A stretch of 22,615 nt of DNA. Source: DASXHZ01 sp036488085. GTDB lineage: Bacteria > Acidobacteriota > Thermoanaerobaculia > Gp7-AA8. The DNA is taken from assembly GCA_036488085.1 (NCBI GenBank), contig DASXHZ010000087.1, positions 1 to 22,615 of the forward strand, in the 5' to 3' direction. Both the position numbers and the translations under genes were made by a program. Under the pieces are notes generated by a model. That model made no database searches and was not told where the DNA came from. It saw nothing but the letters and a program-made list of their open reading frames with translations. Positions 13,222-20,785 of the stretch are shown piece by piece. Position 1 is the first letter of the stretch, and the number at the start of each line of letters is the position of its first letter.

Positions 13222-14565
13222 TTGAATCCGCCGCGCATTCTGATCGCCGACGACCAACACGATGTCGTCGAGGCCCTCCGGCTCTTACTCAAGCCGGAGG
13301 GCTACGACGTGGAGTCGGCAAACTCCCCCGGCGCGGTCATTCGGGCCGTCGGCGCGTCGCAGTTCGACCTGCTGCTCATCGATCTGAACTACACGCGCGA
13401 CACGACCTCGGGCAACGAGGGACTCGACCTGCTCGAACAACTCCACGCCTTCGACAGCACGCTTCCGATCGTCGTCATGACCGCGTGGCCGTCGATCGAG
13501 CTCGTCGCCGAGACGATGAAGAAAGGGGCGCGCGACTTCGTGCAGAAGCCGTGGGAGAACGCCCGCGTCCTTGCCACGATCCGCAATCAGATCGACCTCG
13601 GGCGCGCGCTACGCCGCAGCGAACGGCTCGAGAATGCGATGACGCTCGCCTCCCGCGGCGTCGAGCTCGTCGCCGAGTCGCCGTCGATGCGGCCGGTCGT
13701 CGAGATGGTCGCGCGCATCGGTCCCTCGGACGCCAACGTTCTGATCCGCGGCGAGAATGGGACCGGCAAGGGCATCGTGGCGCGCGCCCTTCACGCCGTC
13801 TCGCATCGTGCCGCGCGTCCGCTCGTCACCGTCAATGCCGGCGGCCTCTCCGAGACCGTCTTCGAGAGCGAGTTGTTCGGCCATGTCAAAGGCGCCTTCA
13901 CCGATGCCCGCGCCGACCGCGTCGGCCGTTTCGAGCTCGCCGACGGCGGCACCCTCTTCCTCGACGAGATCGCGAACGTGCCGCTCCGCCAGCAGGCGAA
14001 GCTCCTGCGCGTCGTCGAGACCGGGGAGTACGAACCGGTCGGCTCGTCGCAAACCCACAGCATCGACGTCCGCCTGATCTCGGCGACCAACGCCGCGCTC
14101 GAAGACGAAGTGCACGCCGGCCGCTTCCGCCAGGACCTTCTCTTCCGCCTCAACACCGTCGAGATCCGCCTCCCGCCGCTTCGCGACCGGCGCGAAGACA
14201 TCCCGCGCCTCGCCGCTACCTTCCTCTCGAACCACGCCGCGCATTACCGAAAGCGCGTCGACGCATTCGACCCCGCCGCGATGAAGGCGCTGCTCGACCA
14301 TCCGTGGCCCGGCAACGTCCGCGAGCTCGATCACGTCGTCGAGCGCGCAGTGCTCATGACCGCCGGATCCACCATTGTCCGGAGCTCCCTCGGCCTCCAA
14401 ACCACACACGAACCGCGAATGGACGACATGAGCCTCGAGGACGTCGAAGCGCTCTTGATTCGGAAGGTTCTCGTCCGTTACCAGGGGAACGTCAGCAAGG
14501 CTGCCGAGTCGCTGGGGCTGTCGCGAGGGGCGCTTTATCGCAGAATTCAGCGATATGGCCTCTGA
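13222..14565 (+). CDS. Sigma-54-dependent response regulator, NtrC/AtoC class, 447 aa
   Basis: Transcription activator controlled by phosphorylation. The receiver domain (about 1-125) has the acidic pocket D10-D11, phospho-acceptor D54 in LLLIDLN, T87 and K109. The AAA+ domain (about 150-380) has Walker A GENGTGKG (177-184), the sigma-54 loop GAFTDA (224-229), Walker B LFLDE (245-249) and an arginine-rich sensor region (RFRQDLLFRL, PPLRDRREDI). A Fis-type helix-turn-helix is at the C-terminus (GNVSKAAESLGLSRGALYRRIQRYGL). The contact loop differs from canonical GAFTGA by Gly to Asp, and Walker A ends in KG rather than KE. The start is TTG at 13222. It is the only possible start after the permease stop, which lies in the same frame 15 bases upstream, so translation is probably coupled. 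Its likely targets are the palindromes at 8620-8658. Confidence 0.93.
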   Translation: MNPPRILIADDQHDVVEALRLLLKPEGYDVESANSPGAVIRAVGASQFDLLLIDLNYTRDTTSGNEGLDLLEQLHAFDSTLPIVVMTAWPSIELVAETMKKGARDFVQKPWENARVLATIRNQIDLGRALRRSERLENAMTLASRGVELVAESPSMRPVVEMVARIGPSDANVLIRGENGTGKGIVARALHAVSHRAARPLVTVNAGGLSETVFESELFGHVKGAFTDARADRVGRFELADGGTLFLDEIANVPLRQQAKLLRVVETGEYEPVGSSQTHSIDVRLISATNAALEDEVHAGRFRQDLLFRLNTVEIRLPPLRDRREDIPRLAATFLSNHAAHYRKRVDAFDPAAMKALLDHPWPGNVRELDHVVERAVLMTAGSTIVRSSLGLQTTHEPRMDDMSLEDVEALLIRKVLVRYQGNVSKAAESLGLSRGALYRRIQRYGL

Positions 14566-14580
14566 GCGCGGGCTCCGCGA

Positions 14581-15864
14581 ATGATGTACCAGCGCCGGAT
14601 CGTCGTCACGGCGCTCGCCGCCTTCGTCCCCTCGGCGATCGCAGTTCTGCTTTTCGCCTGGAGCGGCGGCGTGTCGCAACGCGCGCAATGGACGGCGACG
14701 CTCGTCGTGGCGGCAGGGTTCGTCATCCTCTTGCTCATCCTCCCCGACGTGATCGAGTACCCGCTCCGCACCCTTTCGAATCTCGTGACCGCGCTCCGCG
14801 AGGAAGACTACTCACTGCGCGCGCGCAACGTCTTCCGCGACGATCCGGTGGGCGACATCCTCCTGGAGTTGAACGCCCTCGCCGACGTGATGGAGTCGCG
14901 CAAGCTCGAAGCGCTCGAAGCGGCGGCGCTCCTCCGCGCCGTCCTCGCCGAGATCGACGTCGCGATCTTCGCGTTCGACGCCGACTCACGCCTCCGCCTC
15001 GTAAACCGAGCCGGCGAGCGCCTCCTCGGCGTCCCGCGCGAGCGCGCGCTCGGCAGCGCCGCCGCGGAGATCGGCGTCGCCGACCTGCTCGAACAGCGAA
15101 TGTTTCCTGGCGCACCTGCTGGCCGATGGGATATCCGTCACTCCGTCTTCCGCGAGCGGGGTGAAAGCCTCACGCTCGTCGTGGTCGCCGACATCACGCG
15201 CGCCCTGCGCGAGGAAGAGGCCGAGGCGTGGCGGCGCATCGTGCGCGTGATCGGGCATGAGCTCAACAACTCACTCGCGCCGATCCGCTCCATCTCCACC
15301 TCGATCGAGCAACTCGTCACACGCGATCCGCTACCCGACGACTGGCAGCACGACCTGATGCGCGGCATGCGCGTCATCTCGAGCAGAACCGAGGCGTTGA
15401 CGCGATTCACCCGCGCCTACGCGCAACTCGCCCGTCTTCCGGAACCGCGCAAACGCCCTGTCGCCCTCGGCGATCTCGTTCGCCGAGTCGCCGCCCTCGA
15501 GACACGCGTTCCGATCGAACTGGCCGGAGACCCGACTCTCATCGTTTCCGCCGACGAAGACCAGCTAGAACAGCTACTCATCAACATCGTCCGCAACGCC
15601 GCCGAAGCCTCGCTCGACACCGCGGGCCGTGTCCACATCGAATGGCATGCACGCCGCGCCACCGAGCTCCTCGTCCTCGACGAAGGCGCAGGCCTCGGCG
15701 GCACCGCAAACCTCTTCGTCCCCTTCTTCACGACCAAAACCGGCGGCACCGGAATCGGCCTCGTCCTCAGCCGCCAAATCGCCGAAGCCCACGGCGGGAC
15801 GCTGACCCTCGAAAACCGCACCGACGCCCGCGGCGCCGTCGCGCGTCTGACGTTGCCTACCTGA
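14581..15864 (+). CDS. Membrane histidine kinase, NtrY-like, 427 aa
   Basis: Probable partner of the response regulator encoded 15 bases upstream. Two membrane helices (about residues 8-26 and 37-56) are joined by only about 10 residues, so there is no real periplasmic sensor domain. A HAMP-like linker follows (EYPLRTLSNLVTALREEDYSLR), then a PAS-like domain (about 115-205), the H-box GHELNNSLAPIRSI with phospho-His near residue 226, the N-box LLINIVRNAAEA (Asn near 339), and the ATP-lid glycine boxes DEGAGLGG and TKTGGTGIGLVLSRQ. The HELNN H-box is typical of NtrY-class kinases. With no extracellular sensor, it may detect a membrane or cytosolic cue, or the transporter itself. It ends the plus-strand cluster. 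Confidence 0.92.
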   Translation: MMYQRRIVVTALAAFVPSAIAVLLFAWSGGVSQRAQWTATLVVAAGFVILLLILPDVIEYPLRTLSNLVTALREEDYSLRARNVFRDDPVGDILLELNALADVMESRKLEALEAAALLRAVLAEIDVAIFAFDADSRLRLVNRAGERLLGVPRERALGSAAAEIGVADLLEQRMFPGAPAGRWDIRHSVFRERGESLTLVVVADITRALREEEAEAWRRIVRVIGHELNNSLAPIRSISTSIEQLVTRDPLPDDWQHDLMRGMRVISSRTEALTRFTRAYAQLARLPEPRKRPVALGDLVRRVAALETRVPIELAGDPTLIVSADEDQLEQLLINIVRNAAEASLDTAGRVHIEWHARRATELLVLDEGAGLGGTANLFVPFFTTKTGGTGIGLVLSRQIAEAHGGTLTLENRTDARGAVARLTLPT

Positions 15865-15872
15865 GAAGACGA

Positions 15873-15926
15873 GCAGACAAGAAGGTCTGCTCTCCAAGGT
15901 CGCGGAGCGCAGACATTCTTGTCTGC
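15873..15926. repeat. Inverted pair of GCAGACAAGAA-type palindromes
   Basis: GCAGACAAGAAGGTCTGC (15873-15890) and GCAGACATTCTTGTCTGC (15909-15926) are inverted copies of one sequence differing at a single base. Each is itself a GCAGAC/GTCTGC hairpin. They lie between convergent stops at 15864 and 15939, so they can end transcripts from both sides. This type of repeat is dispersed in many soil-bacterial genomes. Confidence 0.75.
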
Positions 15927-15938
15927 GCCGTCATCCGC

Positions 15939-16316
15939 TCACCGCGCCTTCGTGAGCCCTCGGGGCGCGAGCTTCACCAGCGCGTTCTCGCGCTCGATGC
16001 CGTGGCGTTTGTCGAGCATCGTCTGGCGGATGTAGTCGAGGAGGCGGTCGAAGTCCATGTCGGCTTGCGCCATCATGCGGGCGAGGCTGAGCACCACTTC
16101 CACGCCCGCCAGGTTCACGCCGAGGTCGCGCGTCAACGTGAGGATCATCTCCAGCTTGCGGATCTCATCCTCGCCGTAGAGGCGCGTGTTGCCGGACGTG
16201 CGGGAGGGCTTGATGAGGCCCTCCCGCTCGTACAGACGCAACGTCTGCGGATGGATGTTGTAGCGCTCCGAGATGATCGAGATCATCACGAAGCCATCTG
16301 CTCTGCGACGCACCAT
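15939..16316 (-). CDS. hspR: MerR-family heat-shock repressor, HspR-like, 125 aa
   Basis: DNA-binding repressor of chaperone genes, normally using DnaK as co-repressor. The winged-helix part matches HspR closely: MISIISERYNIHPQTLRLYE then REGLIKPSRTSGNTRLYGEDE, followed by the GVNLAGVEVVL helix. The remaining C-terminal part is a short helical tail with no ligand-binding domain or metal-binding cysteines, as in HspR. The start at 16316 gives the MVRRRADGF lead seen ahead of MISI in related proteins; an ATG at 16286 is the alternative. It follows dnaK by 19 bases on the same strand, so it is probably co-transcribed with dnaK and autoregulated with it. Confidence 0.9.
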   Translation of the reverse strand: MVRRRADGFVMISIISERYNIHPQTLRLYEREGLIKPSRTSGNTRLYGEDEIRKLEMILTLTRDLGVNLAGVEVVLSLARMMAQADMDFDRLLDYIRQTMLDKRHGIERENALVKLAPRGLTKAR

Positions 16317-16320
16317 TGAC

Positions 16321-16341
16321 GTTACCCGTTACCCGTTACTT
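16321..16341. repeat. Short tandem GTTACCC heptamers over the dnaK stop
   Basis: GTTACCC, GTTACCC and GTTACTT follow one another, and the dnaK stop codon (16338-16336) lies inside the last unit. The GTTAC core resembles the octamer arrays at 2330 and 7694, which also sit at minus-strand stop codons. Confidence 0.6.
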
Positions 16342-18246
16342 GTTCTCGTCCACGACCTCGGCTTCGATGACGTCGTCCTTGTTGGCCGATGCCTCGGGGC
16401 CGGGCGCTCCTGCGTCGGGGCCGCCGGGCGAACCTGCACCGGAAGCACCCGCCTGCTGATACATCGCCTCGGCGAGCTTGTGCGAGGCTTTTTGCAGGTT
16501 CTCAGTCGCTTTGCGGAGGTTGTCCGCGCCGCCCTGCTCCATCGCCTTCCGCGCCTCGGAAATCGAATTCTCGAGCGTCTGCACATCCGAGCCCGCGAGC
16601 TTCTCGCGGTTCTCGCTGAGCATCTTCTCGACCGAGTACACCATCGAGTCGAGCTGATTCTTCGCCTCGATCTCGTCGCGCCGTCCCTTGTCCTCGGCCG
16701 CGTGCGACTCGGCGTCCTTCACGAGCTTGTCGACGTCGTCCTTCGACAGACCGGAGGAGCTGGTGATCGTGATCTTCTGCTCCTTCCCGGTGCCGAGGTC
16801 CTTCGCCGACACGTTCATGATGCCGTTCGCGTCGATGTCAAACGTGACCTCGACCTGCGGGATACCGCGCGGCGCGGGCGGAATGCCGACCAGGTGGAAC
16901 GCGCCGAGGAGCTTGTTGTCGCGTGCGAAATCGCGCTCGCCCTGATGCACCTTGATCTCGACCGACGTCTGATTGTCCGCCGCCGTCGAGAACGTCTCGC
17001 TCTTGCGCGTCGGGATCGTCGTATTGCGCTCGATCAGCTTTGTCATCACGCCGCCGAGCGTCTCGATGCCGAGGGACAGCGGAGTGACGTCGAGCAGCAG
17101 CACGTCCTTCACATCGCCGCCGAGAACGCCGCCCTGCACCGCCGCCCCGACTGCCACGACCTCATCAGGATTCACGCCCTTGTGCGGTTCCTTGCCGAAG
17201 AAGTCCTGCACCAGCTTCTGCACCATCGGGATGCGCGTCGAGCCGCCGACGAGAACCACCTCGTCGATCGCCTTCGGATCCATGCCGGCATCCTTGAGCG
17301 CTTGGCGCACCGGACCCATGGTCTTCTGCAGAATCTCGCCGACGAGCTGCTCGAACTTCGCGCGCGTCAACTGCATGTTGAGATGCTTCGGCCCCGAGGC
17401 GTCAGCGGTGATGAAAGGCAGATTGATGTCCGTCGACGCCGTCGACGACAGCTCGATCTTCGCCTTCTCCGCAGCTTCCTTGAGGCGCTGCAGGGCCATC
17501 TTGTCCTTCGAGAGGTCGATGCCCTGGTCCTTGCGGAACTCGTCGATGATCCAGTCGATCAGCTTCTGGTCGATGTTGTCGCCGCCGAGGTGCGTGTCGC
17601 CGTTGGTCGACTTGACCTCGACCACGCCGTCGCCCACCTCCAGCACCGAGATGTCGAACGTGCCGCCGCCGAAGTCGTAGACGGCGATCGTCTCATTCGC
17701 TTTCTTGTCGAGACCGTACGCCAGCGCGGCGGCCGTCGGCTCGTTGACGAGGCGCTCGACCTTGAGGCCGGCGATCTCGCCCGCGTCCTTCGTCGCCTGG
17801 CGCTGCGAGTCGTTGAAGTACGCCGGGACGGTGATGACCGCGCGGTCCACCTTCTCGCCGAGGTAGTCTTCCGCGGCCTGCTTGAGCTTCTGCAGGATCA
17901 TCGCGCAGATCTCGGGCGGCGAGTAGAGCTTCCCGTTGATTTCGACGCGAGCGTCGCCGTTCGAGGCGCGCGTCACCTTGTACGGGACCATCTTCATCTC
18001 TTCGTTCACTTCGTCGTACTTGCGACCCATGAACCGTTTGATGGAGAAAATGGTGTTCTCAGGATTCGTGATCGCCTGACGTTTGGCGACCTGCCCGACG
18101 AGGCGCTCGCCATTCTTCGCGAAACCGACCACCGACGGCGTGATGCGGCTCCCCTCGGCGTTGACGATGACCTTCGGCTCGCTGCCCTCCATGACGGCCA
18201 CAACCGAGTTGGTCGTGCCGAGGTCAATGCCGATAATCTTGGCCAT
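16336..18246 (-). CDS. dnaK: Chaperone DnaK (Hsp70), 636 aa
   Basis: ATP-dependent chaperone for nascent and stress-unfolded proteins. It starts MAKIIGIDLGTTNSVVAV (phosphate-1 loop) and contains VPAYFNDSQRQATKDAG, NEPTAAALAYGLDKK and YDFGGGTFDISVLE (phosphate-2), then VGGSTRIPMVQ, the interdomain linker DVLLLDVTPLSLGIE, and a substrate-binding domain. The C-terminal tail ends EAEVVDENK, an EEVD-like acidic end. Length is normal for bacterial DnaK. The start at 18246 is fixed by AAGGAGAA a few bases upstream and by the family N-terminus; the open frame reaches 18411 but that part is non-coding. grpE and dnaJ do not adjoin it; only hspR follows. No CIRCE element is seen upstream. Confidence 0.98.
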   Translation of the reverse strand: MAKIIGIDLGTTNSVVAVMEGSEPKVIVNAEGSRITPSVVGFAKNGERLVGQVAKRQAITNPENTIFSIKRFMGRKYDEVNEEMKMVPYKVTRASNGDARVEINGKLYSPPEICAMILQKLKQAAEDYLGEKVDRAVITVPAYFNDSQRQATKDAGEIAGLKVERLVNEPTAAALAYGLDKKANETIAVYDFGGGTFDISVLEVGDGVVEVKSTNGDTHLGGDNIDQKLIDWIIDEFRKDQGIDLSKDKMALQRLKEAAEKAKIELSSTASTDINLPFITADASGPKHLNMQLTRAKFEQLVGEILQKTMGPVRQALKDAGMDPKAIDEVVLVGGSTRIPMVQKLVQDFFGKEPHKGVNPDEVVAVGAAVQGGVLGGDVKDVLLLDVTPLSLGIETLGGVMTKLIERNTTIPTRKSETFSTAADNQTSVEIKVHQGERDFARDNKLLGAFHLVGIPPAPRGIPQVEVTFDIDANGIMNVSAKDLGTGKEQKITITSSSGLSKDDVDKLVKDAESHAAEDKGRRDEIEAKNQLDSMVYSVEKMLSENREKLAGSDVQTLENSISEARKAMEQGGADNLRKATENLQKASHKLAEAMYQQAGASGAGSPGGPDAGAPGPEASANKDDVIEAEVVDENK

Positions 18247-18267
18247 TTGCTTCTCCTTCTGACACTT

Positions 18268-18294
18268 GGACGCATATGAGCGTCCCGTTGTCAA
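18268..18294 (-). promoter_or_regulatory. dnaK upstream region: perfect TTGACA and a palindrome (candidate operator)
   Basis: On the minus strand a perfect TTGACA (18294-18289) lies just upstream of the inverted repeat GGACGC-N6-GCGTCC (18268-18285), 22-50 bases before the dnaK ATG. No convincing -10 box fits at the standard distance. The palindrome could be an operator for the adjacent HspR, but it is not the actinobacterial HAIR consensus (CTTGAGT-N7-ACTCAAG). A nearby CTCA-AACC-TGAG (18307-18318) resembles HAIR halves in the wrong order. Confidence 0.35.
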
Positions 18295-18359
18295 CCTTAA
18301 CGCTATCTCAAACCTGAGTCTACCATTGTGAATTCCACGCGCAAGGAGTGCAAACAAAG

Positions 18360-18379
18360 GGCCGGTGTTGCCACCGGCC
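18360..18379. terminator. GGCCGGTG hairpin upstream of dnaK
   Basis: GGCCGGTG (18360-18367) pairs perfectly with CACCGGCC (18372-18379) around a TTGC loop. It lies in the 235-base space between the S46 peptidase stop and dnaK. On the plus strand it is followed by a loose T-rich stretch (CAGGTTTGGTTCTG), on the minus strand by CTTTGTTTGC. It is probably a terminator for the peptidase transcript, or a repeat element. Confidence 0.45.
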
Positions 18380-18435
18380 TCGTCAGGTTTGGTTCTGTGT
18401 TGCGCCACCAACTCGGCGGCGGGGTTTGTGTAGTT

Positions 18436-18471
18436 TGTGTAGAGACGCCGCCGAGTCGGCGGCGCTACACA
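18436..18471. repeat. GCCGCCGA/TCGGCGGC hairpin element after the S46 peptidase stop
   Basis: TGTGTAG (18437-18443) and GCCGCCGA (18447-18454) pair with TCGGCGGC (18456-18463) and CTACACA (18465-18471), giving a two-part stem. A partial second copy of the same words (ACTCGGCGGCG ... TTGTGTAG) lies at about 18410-18432, so this is a small repeat cluster. It begins about 10 bases beyond the minus-strand stop and probably ends that transcript. Confidence 0.65.
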
Positions 18472-18481
18472 GGTTCGGGTT

Positions 18482-20626
18482 CTACTGGAACTTCGGGGTG
18501 ATCCCCATCTCCTGCAGCAGGTTATGGGCGCGATCGACGCGGTCCATCACCCAGAGCATGTAGGTGGCGTCGACGTGGATCGACCGGGTATTCGCGTCGG
18601 GAAGGTAATCCGAGCCGAGCGACTCGAAGGTGCCGTCGAAGAGCAGCCCGCAGAGCTCGCCCTTGGCGTTGAGAGTCGGCGATCCTGAGTTTCCGCCGGT
18701 CGTATCGACGTCGGAGAGGAAGTCGACCGCCACGGCGCCGAGCTGTGGATCGGCGTACGGACCGAAGTCCTTCGCCTTGATCGCGGCAAGAAGGTTCTTC
18801 GGGGAGTCGAACTCGCCGCTCCCGGTGTCCTTCGCCAGCACGCCCATGACGGTCGTCTGCGGCGTGTACACCACCGCGTCCTTCGGCGCGTAGCCAAGAA
18901 CGTTGCCGAACGTGATGCGGAGCGTGCCGTTCGCGTCGGGGTACAGCTTCCCGCCGCTCATCTCGCGCAAAGCGTTGAAGTAGAGCGGGCGGACGCGGGA
19001 GAGCGCGCCGGCGCGGGCGTCGTCGCGCTTCTCGTTCTCGAGCTGCAGCGGCATCAGCTTCGCCGCGAGGTTGACCATCGAGTCGTTGCGCGCCTCGAGC
19101 TGCTGGGTCGTCTCGCCGTACATCACCTTGCGCACGCCGAGATCGTTGACCTTCGTATTCGCGTAGAGCTGGTCGAGGAACCTGTCGACGTCGGTGCCCG
19201 CGAGCGCCTGGTCAACGGCCGTGATCCGCTGGTTGGCCGGCAACTTCTGCGACTCGAGGAGGAAGTACTTCAGCCCCGCGCGGTCGCTCGGGACGTCGAT
19301 CTCATTTTGCACCCGCGCCGAGCCGTTCATGAGCGACGGGACGTCGCGCTCCTGGTAGCCGGGGTTGCGCTCGATGTCGGGCTTCGCTCTCTCGATCGAG
19401 TAGCGATAGATCGTCCGCGCCTGCGAGAGGAGCGGCGAGCTGCGGAAGATCCAAGTCAGCACCGTGTCGCGCTGGAGGGTCGACATCTCTTCCTCATCCA
19501 GCTTGCGGATCTGATCGAGGACGCCGGCGTACTGCGGATGCGACGCCGCGTACTGCGCCATCGCCGCCTCGCGCTCGTGCGCGTGCGCCTGGATGCGGCC
19601 CGTCTGCATCGCGTTCCCGACGCCGGTGAAGTTCTTGAGCGTGTTCTCCATGCCGCGGATGCGCGAGGCGTTCTTGATCGCGACGTCGCGGTTGTTCTTC
19701 CCCTGCTCGTGCAGGATGTTCGACAGGTCGGTCGCGTAGCGGATGAAGGTCGGCATCGAGTAGTCGGCCGCCGTCTGGATCTCGTTCTCGGTGCGGTACC
19801 GAAACGTCCGCCCTGGATATCCCGCCACCATGACGAAATCTCCCGGGTTGATCCCCTCGGTCGACACCTTCAGGTAGTGCACGGGGTGGTACGGCACGTT
19901 GTCCTTCGAGTAGTCGGCCGGCTTCCCGTCCTTGCCGACGTACGCGCGGAGGAACGACCAGTCGCCGGTGTGGCGCGGCCACATCCAGTTGTCCGTCTCC
20001 CCTCCGAAGTTCCCAATCCCCTCGGGCGGCGCATAGACGAGGCGCACGTCCTTGATGTCCATCTGCGTCGTCCGGAGGTACTGCGAACCCTCGAAGAACG
20101 ACGCCACGCGGCAGCGGACGCCGCCCTGCTTCTCGCACTCCGCGGTGAGCTCCTTCTGGCGCTTCTCGATCTCCTTGGCGCGCTGCGCGTCGGTGAGCTT
20201 CGCGCCGAGGTTGCCGGTCACGCGGCTCGTGACGTCCTCGATGTTCGTCGTGACGAAGATGTGCGAACCGGGAGCCGCGCGCAGCTCCTCTTCCTTCGTA
20301 TGCGCGAGGAAGCCCTGCTTGAGCAGATCGCGCTGGGCGGTCGAGTTGTACTGCAGCGAACCGTAGCCGCAGTGATGGTTCGTGACCACCAGGCCGTCCG
20401 GCGAGACGAACGACGCCGTGCAGCCGCCGAGGGAGATGACCGCCCCCATCGGGTCGCCGGTGAGGTCCGCGAGACGGCTCGGATCGATCTTGATCCCCGC
20501 CTTCTGCATGTCGGCCGCAATCTGCGGAATCTGCTGCGGCATCCACATCCCCTCCGCGGCGAAGAGGGAAGGGGCACAGAGGGACGTGGCGCAAATCGAG
20601 AGCAACACGAACAGTGTCTTTCTCAT
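18482..20626 (-). CDS. S46 family dipeptidyl-peptidase, DPP7-like, 714 aa
   Basis: Exported serine exopeptidase that removes dipeptides from peptide N-termini. The signal peptide is MRKTLFVLLSICATSLCAPS ending near LFAA. The chymotrypsin-like triad fits S46: His85 in VTNHHCGYGS, Asp222 in NWMWPRHTGDW, and Ser647 in TTGGNSGSP. The S1 specificity residue, 18 positions after the catalytic Ser, is Gly665 (LLFDGTFES). DPP7-type enzymes have Gly there and DPP11 has Arg, so preference for hydrophobic or broad P1 residues is expected rather than Asp/Glu. Length matches the family. The start at 20626 has AAAGGAG upstream; the 12-residue longer frame is not supported. It is transcribed toward dnaK, but repeats and dnaK's own Shine-Dalgarno/promoter region separate them. 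It probably feeds peptides as carbon and nitrogen. Confidence 0.95.
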   Translation of the reverse strand: MRKTLFVLLSICATSLCAPSLFAAEGMWMPQQIPQIAADMQKAGIKIDPSRLADLTGDPMGAVISLGGCTASFVSPDGLVVTNHHCGYGSLQYNSTAQRDLLKQGFLAHTKEEELRAAPGSHIFVTTNIEDVTSRVTGNLGAKLTDAQRAKEIEKRQKELTAECEKQGGVRCRVASFFEGSQYLRTTQMDIKDVRLVYAPPEGIGNFGGETDNWMWPRHTGDWSFLRAYVGKDGKPADYSKDNVPYHPVHYLKVSTEGINPGDFVMVAGYPGRTFRYRTENEIQTAADYSMPTFIRYATDLSNILHEQGKNNRDVAIKNASRIRGMENTLKNFTGVGNAMQTGRIQAHAHEREAAMAQYAASHPQYAGVLDQIRKLDEEEMSTLQRDTVLTWIFRSSPLLSQARTIYRYSIERAKPDIERNPGYQERDVPSLMNGSARVQNEIDVPSDRAGLKYFLLESQKLPANQRITAVDQALAGTDVDRFLDQLYANTKVNDLGVRKVMYGETTQQLEARNDSMVNLAAKLMPLQLENEKRDDARAGALSRVRPLYFNALREMSGGKLYPDANGTLRITFGNVLGYAPKDAVVYTPQTTVMGVLAKDTGSGEFDSPKNLLAAIKAKDFGPYADPQLGAVAVDFLSDVDTTGGNSGSPTLNAKGELCGLLFDGTFESLGSDYLPDANTRSIHVDATYMLWVMDRVDRAHNLLQEMGITPKFQ

Positions 20627-20702
20627 CAAGGGCTCCTTTGGATTGTGAAGTCCGCCAGGCAACCGGGCGGGGTGAGGTGGGAATCGTACAACGGAAGCTG
20701 TG

Positions 20703-20725
20703 TGGCGCCGGCAATCCTGCCGGCG
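20703..20725. repeat. CGCCGGCA-ATCC-TGCCGGCG element, copy 1
   Basis: A perfect 8-bp stem (20706-20713 with 20718-20725) and loop ATCC. The 23-base core, including the preceding TGG, is identical to 21308-21330 in the same orientation. The surrounding 20627-20785 spacer also holds a run of eight G (20753-20760) and no gene that I can support. Confidence 0.75.
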
Positions 20726-20785
20726 AAGCCGCGCGCGCTCCCGCTCATTTGCGGGGGGGGATGTCTCGTCCGCTCGCCCGCGCCG

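Noticed and set aside
16273..18279. Plus-strand open frame of 668 codons opposite dnaK
   Set aside because: It is the mirror of highly biased dnaK codons. The composition (Arg/His/Leu/Asp/Val) is typical of a shadow frame, and dnaK is unambiguous.
18306..18319. TCTCAAACCTGAGT upstream of dnaK as an HspR HAIR site
   Set aside because: The half-sites are in the opposite order and abut each other instead of being 7 bases apart, and no matching outer halves exist at the right distance.
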